Shown here in pieces: positions 1 through 4,990 of a stretch of DNA of 5,659 nt (positions are counted from its first letter, which is position 1; every line of letters begins with the position of its first letter). The translations under genes were made by a program, and so were the position numbers. Below the pieces are notes generated by a model. That model was not told where the DNA came from and ran no database searches. It saw only the letters and a list, made by a program, of their open reading frames with translations. The stretch is taken from positions 1 through 5,659 of the forward strand of contig WQRL01000144.1 in assembly GCA_009786775.1 (NCBI GenBank), in the 5' to 3' direction. The stretch comes from Oscillospiraceae bacterium (GTDB lineage Bacteria > Bacillota > Clostridia > Oscillospirales > Oscillospiraceae).

Positions 1-154
1 ACTGCTTCATGATGTTTGGCATTATGATTATATCGGAGATTTGAGGTTGGTGGATGTGGCTGTAAGAAGGCTGCGTGAGAAGATTGAAGAGGATCCCGGC
101 CAGCCACGGCACGTAATGACTAAGCGCGGAGCCGGGTACTACTACGAGGGGTAA
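1..154 (+). CDS. walR: WalR (YycF) response regulator, C-terminal fragment
   Basis: This is the 3' end of an OmpR/PhoB-family response regulator; the first full codon is at base 2 and the TAA stop at 152-154, leaving 50 visible residues. They are the second half of the winged-helix DNA-binding domain: a W-x-Y-D-Y-x-G-D turn, the recognition helix [13 protein letters not shown], then EDPGQP and the wing ending RGAGYYYEG. This matches the WalR family closely (recognition helix [13 protein letters not shown] in Bacillus). The protein stops a few residues after the GYY wing, shorter than the Bacillus tail. The receiver domain and phospho-acceptor aspartate lie outside the window. WalR is phosphorylated by WalK and controls peptidoglycan hydrolase genes. 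The family call is firm; WalR rather than PhoP rests mainly on the downstream walK-walH-walI order. Confidence 0.93.
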   Translation, partial: LLHDVWHYDYIGDLRLVDVAVRRLREKIEEDPGQPRHVMTKRGAGYYYEG

Positions 155-161
155 GCCGGCC

Positions 162-173
162 AGGGGAAGGGAG
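162..173 (+). promoter_or_regulatory. Ribosome-binding site of walK
   Basis: A purine run (AGGGGAAGGGAG) sits in the short gap between walR and walK. Its GGAG core (170-173) is 7 nt from a GTG at 181, the usual spacing, but only 1 nt from the alternative TTG at 175. The TTG could use the more upstream AGGGGA instead. This favours GTG 181 as the walK start. Confidence 0.6.
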
Positions 174-180
174 TTTGCGG

Positions 181-1638
181 GTGTCTAATAGCTTGCGCGT
201 TAAGCTCGTTATAATAATGCTGCTTATAATGGCACTGCTAATGACGGTAGTGCTTGTTTTCCTTATCATGGGGGTGCAGGATTTCTTTACGGATCAGTTT
301 TATACACAGATGAGAACTGTTTTTGAAAATCCTGAATTTGTCGGGGAGCTGCGGACCGCGGCAGGTATGGGGACGCAGTCTGTTGAGAGGATGGAGACGC
401 TGCTCTTTGCGTTTTTAGGGGAGCTCGGCATTGACAGGGCCACCAGAAACTTCTATATACGCGATGGGACTACAGGGGCTGTGCTGGTGACATCTAACCC
501 CGATGAGGACGCATGGGGAGGGGTTACGCGCAATGTCTTAAATGCCCTGCTCGACCAGGAGCCATCTGCTGTACGGTCAAGGGCCAATTACATGGATGTG
601 GCGTGGCTTATAAGTTCCCATGATGGTGATGCAAATTACATAGTGCATATAATAGACAATAAGCAGACTGTCCAGAGCCTAAATGCTGAGATTTTTACGG
701 TTATCCTCAGGGCTGTGCTTATTGGTTTTGCTATTTCTGTAATAATAAGCCTTATTATTTCCAAGGCTCTAATTTCGCCGATTCAGGGCATGACCAAGGC
801 TGCTGAGGCGATGGCTGACGGGGATTTTTCCAGAAAAATAAGGGTGGAATCTGCCGACGAAGTTGGTGTTTTGGCTAAAACATTTAACGACATGGCATCG
901 CAGATTGAAACGATGCTGGCGGAGCTGCAAAGGGTTGAGTCGCTGCGCCGCGAGTTTGTGGCAAATGTTTCCCACGAGTTGCGGACGCCGCTTACTAATA
1001 TAAGGTCGTATGCGGAAACAATTTCCGATGATAAGGATATTCCCGCTGATATGCAGGAAGAGTTTTTGGGGATTATAATTAGCCAGTGTGACAGGATGAC
1101 AAAAATAGTCCAAGATCTGCTGGAACTTTCGCGTTATGACTCCGGGGCAAGCGTTCTTGCTTTGGAAGAATTTTCCATTGAGCAGGCTGTCCGGGATGTG
1201 TATGCTGCTATTGCCCTTGAGGCGAGAAAGCGCAGCCATGTATTAAATCTTGAGCTTGAATGGAAGCTGCCTAGCATAAGGGGCGACCGCGCAAAAATTG
1301 AGCAGGTGCTTATGAATATAATTGCCAATGCTCTCAAATATACTCCCGATGGCGGGACTATCGCAATTTATAGCGGTACTTCCGGCGGTGATGTGTGGGT
1401 AAAAATTGAGGATACCGGCGTGGGGATACCTGAGGAGGATTTGCCGAGGGTATTTGATAGGTTCTACCGGGTGGATAAGGCCCGTTCCAGGGAGTCCGGC
1501 GGTACCGGTTTGGGTTTGTCCATTGCTAAGGAAATCATAACAAGGCATGGTGGCGATATTACGGTTGAAAGTACGCCGGGTATCGGTACATCGGTGACTG
1601 TGAAACTTCCTTTTGAAGGTGGTGCTGAGGAAAATTGA
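181..1638 (+). CDS. walK: WalK (YycG) sensor histidine kinase without a PAS domain
   Basis: Membrane-bound histidine kinase that phosphorylates WalR in response to envelope state. With the GTG start it has 485 residues. Visible in order: TM1 about 9-31; an extracellular sensor region about 32-170, sized like a PDC/Cache domain; TM2 about 171-195; HAMP about 193-245; HisKA with phospho-acceptor H265 in the H box FVANVSHELRTP; and HATPase_c about 363-478. The ATPase shows the N box (N379, N383), G1 DTGVGIP (411-417), F box RVFDRFYR (423-430) and G2 GGTGLGLSIAK (440-450). All catalytic motifs are intact. Bacillus WalK is about 611 residues and has a PAS domain between HAMP and HisKA; here HAMP runs into the H-box helix through a short coiled linker, so PAS is absent. 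GTG 181 is preferred over TTG 175 (two residues longer) by ribosome-binding-site spacing. PhoR is the alternative family, but walH and walI directly downstream argue for WalK. Confidence 0.93.
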   Translation: MSNSLRVKLVIIMLLIMALLMTVVLVFLIMGVQDFFTDQFYTQMRTVFENPEFVGELRTAAGMGTQSVERMETLLFAFLGELGIDRATRNFYIRDGTTGAVLVTSNPDEDAWGGVTRNVLNALLDQEPSAVRSRANYMDVAWLISSHDGDANYIVHIIDNKQTVQSLNAEIFTVILRAVLIGFAISVIISLIISKALISPIQGMTKAAEAMADGDFSRKIRVESADEVGVLAKTFNDMASQIETMLAELQRVESLRREFVANVSHELRTPLTNIRSYAETISDDKDIPADMQEEFLGIIISQCDRMTKIVQDLLELSRYDSGASVLALEEFSIEQAVRDVYAAIALEARKRSHVLNLELEWKLPSIRGDRAKIEQVLMNIIANALKYTPDGGTIAIYSGTSGGDVWVKIEDTGVGIPEEDLPRVFDRFYRVDKARSRESGGTGLGLSIAKEIITRHGGDITVESTPGIGTSVTVKLPFEGGAEEN

Positions 1639-2927
1639 CAAAGAGGCGAAGGATCATTGAACTAACCAAGACTGTGTTAATTCTGCTGCTGGCTCTAAAT
1701 GCTGTTTTTTTAGCATGGCGGACGGGGTTGTTCAGTGGTGTCTTCACCGCTTTTCCTGTGATTGGCGAGGTCTGGCAGATTGTCAGGGGTACTGAAGAGC
1801 TGCCGGAGCCGTTTGTTGCGCCTATTGTGGAGGCTGCCAGGCCTATTAACATTGTTATAACACATGATGGTGGCGGGCGCTTTGGAGTAAGGCATGACAC
1901 GGATCTGCGGAATGCAGTGTATGAGAGGGCGGGAAGTCTTCTGGCAGAAGCCCTTGCGTCATCTTCGGTGCCGTTTGAAGTAACTTCTGGGCACTGGCGT
2001 GAAGCACTCTCGGAGCCCGGAGTGTTTTTTGAATATATGATGCCAGTTAGGCTCTCTACGCTGCATAGCTGGTTTGGTTCAAGGCTGCCGGAGGCGGCGG
2101 AGGATGTCCATGTTAGGCACATACTTGTCACATCCGGCGGGGATGGGGGCAGGATTTATTATAAGGCACATGAGGGCGGGCTGTTCTTTGGCGCTGATAT
2201 TGCTATTGCGGCAGGGCAGATTCATGAGCTGGATTCGTTTTTGCCAAATGGTGCGCTGTTTGCCTTTGAAGCGGATCTTCGTGATTTTGAAAGTGCTCCA
2301 TATATGCTGATTTTGCCGAACGTGTACTACCCGGTAATTAGGAGTGCCTCGCCTGCAACCCAAGAGGAAATTCTTGAAAATGTGCTCATGGTGTTTGGAC
2401 ATTTGCATGAGCTGCCGCCGACGTATTTTAGCGGCGATGTCCTTATTTGCCTTGGGATGACTTTTAATGTAAGGGTGCATCCCGATGGTATGACTGTGTA
2501 TAGGCGGACGGAAGTTTTGCAGCAGGAAGATGGCGCATCCGGGCGGCTTAGTGAGAGTGAGATGATTGAGCAGGCCCGCGCGGTTGTGGAGAGGTCGATA
2601 GGGAATAAGAGCGGCGATGCCGAGGTTATGTTTGATTATATTGAATATGAGCAAGGTGTTTACCGTATTTCTTTCGGCTACTATGCGGCGGGCGGCAGGG
2701 TGTATTTGCATGAGGATGGGGCAGCTGCGGTTGTGTCATTTACTGATGGGGTTTTGACCGATGCTGTGCTGAATTTCCGCCAGTTTACATACTCGGGCGA
2801 GTATATGAGGCTGCTTGAGCAACGGCATGCTTTCGCTGCTGCCGGCGGGGAATTTGTCCTGAGTTATTCAGATACGGGGCCGGAACTTCTCATCCCTTCT
2901 TGGGTTGAGATCTGGTTTGACAGATAG
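1635..2927 (+). CDS. walH: WalH (YycH), membrane-anchored regulator of WalK
   Basis: Predicted 430-residue bitopic protein: a basic N-terminus (MTKRRR), one membrane helix at about 11-28 (VLILLLALNAVFLAW), then a large extracytoplasmic domain. B. subtilis YycH is about 455 residues with the same topology. The opening ELTKTVLILLL-LAW and the position between walK and walI fit this family; I recognise the body only by overall resemblance. In B. subtilis YycH and YycI bind WalK through their membrane helices and restrain it; in S. aureus they activate it, so the sign here is unknown. Start: TTG at 1635 shares TTGA with the walK stop, and a stop at 1626-1628 in this frame rules out any earlier start. 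Later starts would cut the membrane helix. GAGG lies only 4 nt upstream, so initiation probably depends on ribosomes ending walK (translational coupling). Confidence 0.88.
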   Translation: MTKRRRIIELTKTVLILLLALNAVFLAWRTGLFSGVFTAFPVIGEVWQIVRGTEELPEPFVAPIVEAARPINIVITHDGGGRFGVRHDTDLRNAVYERAGSLLAEALASSSVPFEVTSGHWREALSEPGVFFEYMMPVRLSTLHSWFGSRLPEAAEDVHVRHILVTSGGDGGRIYYKAHEGGLFFGADIAIAAGQIHELDSFLPNGALFAFEADLRDFESAPYMLILPNVYYPVIRSASPATQEEILENVLMVFGHLHELPPTYFSGDVLICLGMTFNVRVHPDGMTVYRRTEVLQQEDGASGRLSESEMIEQARAVVERSIGNKSGDAEVMFDYIEYEQGVYRISFGYYAAGGRVYLHEDGAAAVVSFTDGVLTDAVLNFRQFTYSGEYMRLLEQRHAFAAAGGEFVLSYSDTGPELLIPSWVEIWFDR

Positions 2928-2930
2928 GAG
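2925..2930 (+). promoter_or_regulatory. Ribosome-binding site of walI
   Basis: TAGGAG overlaps the walH stop codon (TAG 2925-2927) and lies 9 nt before the walI ATG. It supports the ATG at 2940 as the true start and places walI in the same transcript. Confidence 0.65.
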
Positions 2931-2939
2931 CTGGGGTAG

Positions 2940-3785
2940 ATGAGCGGGTCGAAAATTAGAAATATTGCGCTTGCAGCTCTGTTGCTGGTTAACCTTCTGT
3001 TTCTGTATGTAATTATAGATGATGCCGCCGAGGATAGCAGGGTACAAAGGGAGGCAGTTGAGAACATCAGTGCCATTTTGAGCGCCGGGGGTGTTTCAAT
3101 AAATCCCGATGATATCGCAGTTGTTTCAGATGGTATGCTAAGGACTATGAGGACTACTAGGGTGCCTGAGGTGGAGGAGATTATTGCCCATGCGCTGCTG
3201 GGTGAGGCTATTGTGACAGACCGGGGGATAATCTATGTTTATGAAAATCCTCAAATGGGCAGGGCTGAATTTTACAGCGGCGGGGTGTTTAGCGTTTCTT
3301 TGCTTGATGGTGCTGTGAGTAATGGCGGTGATACTTTTGGGGCGGTGAGTTTGCTGCTAAGTGAGATGCAGATTGAGGCTATGGATTTGGTGATAAGTGT
3401 TCACGAGGGTGATTCCGTAGAGCGCGCACTGGCCGTCGTGGCATATGATGGTTCACGGGTTTTCAACAGCTTTGTAGAGTTTATTTTCATTTATGGAAGT
3501 TTGAGATATGTAAACGGCAGGTATGTGGCAGGAGTTGAGCAGGCCTATGAGTCAAGTTATATATCACAGGTCAGTTCGGCATTGCTGGCATTTCTGTCGG
3601 CTGTCAGGGATTATGATAGGCCGGATATTTCTTGTTATGAGATTTTCGAGATACAGGCCGGATTTCTACACCGTGTAGCCGGTACCTTCGGTGAGGGTCT
3701 TCTGGAGCCGGCGTGGCAAGTAATAACTGACAATGGGCGCTTTCTTATAGACGATACGACAAGGGAGATTTGGAGGCTGGCTTAG
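2940..3785 (+). CDS. walI: WalI (YycI), membrane-anchored partner of WalH
   Basis: Predicted 281-residue protein, essentially the length of B. subtilis YycI (about 280). A short polar N-terminus (MSGSKIR) leads into one membrane helix at about 8-27 (IALAALLLVNLLFLYVII); the rest is predicted extracytoplasmic. Family proteins form a complex with WalH at the WalK membrane helices. No catalytic motif is visible and none is expected. The ATG has a good ribosome-binding site and lies 12 nt after the walH stop, so this is the last clear gene of the operon. The call rests on N-terminal pattern, length, topology and gene order; the extracellular domain is poorly conserved across the family and I could not match it by residue. 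Confidence 0.85.
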   Translation: MSGSKIRNIALAALLLVNLLFLYVIIDDAAEDSRVQREAVENISAILSAGGVSINPDDIAVVSDGMLRTMRTTRVPEVEEIIAHALLGEAIVTDRGIIYVYENPQMGRAEFYSGGVFSVSLLDGAVSNGGDTFGAVSLLLSEMQIEAMDLVISVHEGDSVERALAVVAYDGSRVFNSFVEFIFIYGSLRYVNGRYVAGVEQAYESSYISQVSSALLAFLSAVRDYDRPDISCYEIFEIQAGFLHRVAGTFGEGLLEPAWQVITDNGRFLIDDTTREIWRLA

Positions 3786-3809
3786 GGGAAGTCTTGAGGG
3801 AAGTCTTGG
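3786..3809 (+). repeat. 12-bp perfect tandem duplication after walI
   Basis: GGGAAGTCTTGA (3786-3797) is followed immediately by GGGAAGTCTTGG (3798-3809), 11 of 12 bases identical. It begins on the base after the walI stop codon. It looks like a slippage duplication in the 3' untranslated part of the operon. Confidence 0.85.
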
Positions 3810-3817
3810 AGGTGGTC

Positions 3818-3961
3818 ATGGAACGGCCGGGCAACGGCCGGGCGACGGTCGGCCGTTGGGTGGATTGTGAAGATTTGTGCGGTTTGTGGCGGATTAGTTC
3901 TTTTATAAGAGGAAAAGGCATCGGGGATTTGAAGGCGAATGGGGAGGCCGTTTCTACCTGA
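3818..3961 (+). CDS. Possible small ORF of 47 codons between walI and the terminator
   Basis: An ATG at 3818 has GGAGG (3808-3812) 5 nt upstream and opens a 47-residue frame before the operon terminator. The predicted product starts MERPGNGRATVGRW, contains D-C-E-D-L-C and SSFIRGKG, has no membrane helix or signal peptide and matches no family I recognise. For it: good Shine-Dalgarno spacing and position inside the walRKHI transcript. Against it: its first third is an 11-bp tandem repeat (not a multiple of 3) that also forms a hairpin, and the composition is unlike its neighbours. It may be only an open frame in a structured 3' UTR. Confidence 0.2.
   Translation: MERPGNGRATVGRWVDCEDLCGLWRISSFIRGKGIGDLKANGEAVST
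3822..3858 (+). repeat. 11-bp tandem repeat forming a GC-rich hairpin
   Basis: AACGGCCGGGC occurs twice head to tail (3822-3832, 3833-3843), followed by a diverged third unit GACGGTCGGCC (3844-3854). The segment also contains a perfect 9-bp inverted repeat: CAACGGCCG (3832-3840), 9-nt loop, CGGCCGTTG (3850-3858). There is no T-run after it, so it is not an ordinary terminator. A 3' mRNA-stabilising hairpin or protein-binding dyad is possible. Confidence 0.75.
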
Positions 3962-3995
3962 GGTCATATTAGAGGCGTAACTTCGCTAGAAACGG
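3948..3995 (+). repeat. 9-bp inverted repeat with a 30-nt loop
   Basis: CCGTTTCTA (3948-3956) and TAGAAACGG (3987-3995) are perfect complements separated by 30 nt. The left arm overlaps the end of the possible 47-codon ORF. It lies just upstream of the operon terminator and could form a second 3' UTR stem-loop. No function is evident. Confidence 0.6.
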
Positions 3996-4020
3996 GCGTT
4001 AAAAATCATAAAAAATGGGT

Positions 4021-4048
4021 GAGAAGCTAGGAGGGCTTCTCTTTTTTT
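4021..4048 (+). terminator. Rho-independent terminator of the walRKHI operon
   Basis: GAGAAGC (4021-4027), a 7-nt loop, GCTTCTC (4035-4041) and then seven T (4042-4048) form a canonical intrinsic terminator about 235 nt after walI. Upstream A-rich sequence (4001-4015) might give weak termination from the other strand, but that T-run is 4 nt from the stem. Confidence 0.9.
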
Positions 4049-4126
4049 GCGTGTGAGCTGAGAATTGGTTCGGTATGGGAGAATGATTGCTGGATGAATG
4101 CGTTATGATTCTTTTATAAAAGTATG

Positions 4127-4185
4127 AAAATGCTTAAAATGCTGTTTTTAGAGCATTTTTACCTCTGTGGAAGATTTAATGCTCT
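4127..4185 (+). other. AAAATGCT repeats able to form alternative hairpins
   Basis: AAAATGCT occurs twice (4127-4134, 4136-4143). The second copy pairs with AGCATTTT (4152-4159) across an 8-nt loop, and T-run 4156-4160 ends that arm, giving a weak terminator-like shape. The same right arm, as AGAGCATT (4150-4157), also pairs perfectly with AATGCTCT (4178-4185). The two stems exclude each other, as in attenuators, but no gene follows closely. A backup terminator or chance AT-rich pairing are equally possible. Confidence 0.35.
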
Positions 4186-4303
4186 TGAAATAGTGGGTTA
4201 ATACTTTTGAGGTTAATTAGGGTGTATTTGGTACGAATTTTGGGTGTAATTTCTCCTTATATTAATGTGCTTTTTATCTCGTAGTAAAGTGGTTTGCCTG
4301 GCC

Positions 4304-4506
4304 GTGCGGGAGTGGGGATTGGCGGTGAGGATTGCCTTGCTCTGTGATGGATTGCTGATTTTGTGATGTGTGCGGGAGTGGTGATAGGGACTGCTGAGAC
4401 CGGTTCTTGGGTTGTGATTTTTTGGATTTTGTGTGGTGCGCGGGATGGGGTTAGGAGCTTTTAGTTTGGCGGTTGGGTTGTGTCTTTTTGATTTTTTGTG
4501 GGGTGC
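4304..4506 (+). repeat. Degenerate tandem repeat, about 66-bp period, three units
   Basis: GTGCGGGAGTGG occurs at 4304-4315 and again at 4370-4381, 66 bp apart. A second pair, GGGTTGTG followed by T-rich sequence and TTTTGTG, occurs at 4409-4439 and 4475-4506, also 66 bp apart. Units begin near 4304, 4370 and 4436 (GTGCGCGGGATGGGG). Aligned without gaps, units 2 and 3 agree at 37 of 66 positions, including a run of 10. The shared offset of two independent word pairs suggests an old tandem array rather than composition alone, although the G+T bias inflates background similarity. Confidence 0.5.
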
Positions 4507-4544
4507 TATGTGGTATGCGTTATGTGTGAAAAAGGAGATAAAGG

Positions 4545-4655
4545 GTGGGTGCATTAAGTGAGAAGTTTATCGTTTTGGTGCCGTGGGAGGTGTGTATAAA
4601 AAGAGATAATTTAGGTGTATGTTTTGAAACTTTTAATTGGGCATTTAGGGTCTGA
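4545..4655 (+). CDS. Possible small ORF of 36 codons with a strong ribosome-binding site
   Basis: AAAGGAG (4531-4537) lies 7 nt before a GTG at 4545, and the frame runs 36 codons to TGA (4653-4655). The predicted peptide begins MGALSEKFIVLVPWEV and ends with FNWAFRV; it has two cysteines and no clear signal peptide or membrane helix. No promoter is evident upstream and I recognise no family. Frames of this length are common by chance, and G-rich DNA often offers Shine-Dalgarno-like sites, so this is a candidate only. Confidence 0.15.
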   Translation: MGALSEKFIVLVPWEVCIKRDNLGVCFETFNWAFRV

Positions 4656-4793
4656 AGCGGGAGGCATGGCAGGGGGTATTGTAGAAATTATTGGTTTGTT
4701 CATATATAGGCTGCCGGCTGAAAAATCTATTTGTATTAGACATAGCGCAAACCTTTGAACTGTCTGATTTTTAGGCGGGTCAAGGTTGGTGTC

Positions 4794-4829
4794 AAAAACC
4801 GCAATTTTGTTTTGAAAAATGCGGTTTTC
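4794..4829. terminator. Terminator-like hairpin upstream of the last gene's promoter
   Basis: AAAACCGCAATTTT (4795-4808) and AAAAATGCGGTTTT (4815-4828) form a 14-bp stem with one mismatch and a 6-nt loop. The GC core flanked by A-run and T-run has the look of a bidirectional intrinsic terminator; the minus-strand T-run is five bases, the plus-strand one four. It would insulate the gene at 4991 from upstream transcription. A regulatory operator is an alternative. Confidence 0.5.
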
Positions 4830-4873
4830 TGATGAAAATGATAAATTTCGTCATAATATTACTCAAATTAACC

Positions 4874-4903
4874 TTGACAAATCCGATAAGTTTGGTATAT
4901 TAT
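4874..4903 (+). promoter_or_regulatory. Sigma-A-type promoter of the secreted coiled-coil gene
   Basis: A perfect -35 TTGACA (4874-4879) is followed after 16 nt by TATATT (4896-4901), or after 18 nt by TATTAT (4898-4903), either serving as -10. Transcription would begin near 4908-4912, giving a leader of about 80 nt. The region is AT-rich, as expected of a promoter. Confidence 0.75.
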
Positions 4904-4929
4904 TTCGCTTAATAAGTTTTAATGCCAGA

Positions 4930-4968
4930 TTAACATACATTTAACGTGTGCTGGCTGGATAGTTAACA
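4930..4968. promoter_or_regulatory. Candidate WalR/PhoP-type response-regulator box
   Basis: TTAACA (4930-4935), 5 nt, TTAACG (4941-4946), and again TTAACA (4963-4968): starts at 0, +11 and +33, so all lie on one face of the helix. The complementary strand reads TGTTAA, 17 intervening bases, CGTTAA, ATGTA, TGTTAA; the adjacent pair fits the WalR box TGTWAH-N5-TGTWAH except for one base. PhoP boxes of Bacillus (TTAACA-type repeats) are similar, so the regulator cannot be fixed from the site alone. The sites lie downstream of the predicted start of transcription, which would suit repression, unless the real promoter is elsewhere. Confidence 0.45.
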
Positions 4969-4976
4969 TTTGAAGC

Positions 4977-4982
4977 AGGGAG
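4977..4982 (+). promoter_or_regulatory. Ribosome-binding site of the secreted coiled-coil gene
   Basis: AGGGAG ends 8 nt before the ATG at 4991. This fixes the start, which is followed at once by a signal peptide. Confidence 0.7.
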
Positions 4983-4990
4983 ATGAGATT

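Larger units (their letters stand above)
4049..4790. other. Long intergenic stretch without a convincing gene
   Basis: About 740 bases between the operon terminator and the control region of the next gene show no recognisable coding region on either strand. The sequence is AT-rich at first (about 4100-4290), then markedly G+T-rich on the + strand; by direct count A+C is 27 of 100 bases at 4301-4400 and 14 of 100 at 4401-4500. A long open frame on the minus strand (4213-4554) is a by-product of that skew. Hairpins, a 66-bp-period repeat and a 36-codon ORF inside it are listed separately. No tRNA, rRNA, CRISPR or transposase signature is seen. Confidence 0.7.

Noticed and set aside
181..1638. 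Identification of the kinase as PhoR instead of WalK
   Set aside because: PhoR and WalK are close paralogues, but the two single-pass genes of YycH and YycI size and topology directly downstream mark a wal operon.
1559..2131. 190-codon open frame on the minus strand across the walK/walH junction
   Set aside because: Lies opposite two well-supported genes and shows no recognisable domain; shadow of the + strand coding frames.
4081..4120. TATAAA/TATGAT as a promoter for a small RNA
   Set aside because: No acceptable -35 at 16-18 nt from either hexamer.
4304..4506. CRISPR array
   Set aside because: The repeats are degenerate, adjoin without distinct spacers, and no cas gene is present.
4213..4554. 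113-codon open frame on the minus strand
   Set aside because: Its product is a low-complexity run of H, N, P, K, T and S, as expected from reading the complement of G+T-rich DNA; no ribosome-binding site, domain or conserved motif.
4679..4708. Possible promoter TTGTAG-N18-TATATA
   Set aside because: The -35 is a poor match and no convincing gene follows.
4666..4758. 30-codon frame starting at ATG 4666 after GGGAGG
   Set aside because: The Shine-Dalgarno-like sequence is only 1 nt from the ATG, too close to function, and the peptide resembles nothing known.
4739..4830. GCGCAAACC...GGCGGGTCAAGG resembling part of a c-di-GMP (GEMM) riboswitch
   Set aside because: Conserved GEMM core segments and the paired P1 stem are missing, and the stretch lies upstream of the promoter, so it would not be in the leader of the next gene.
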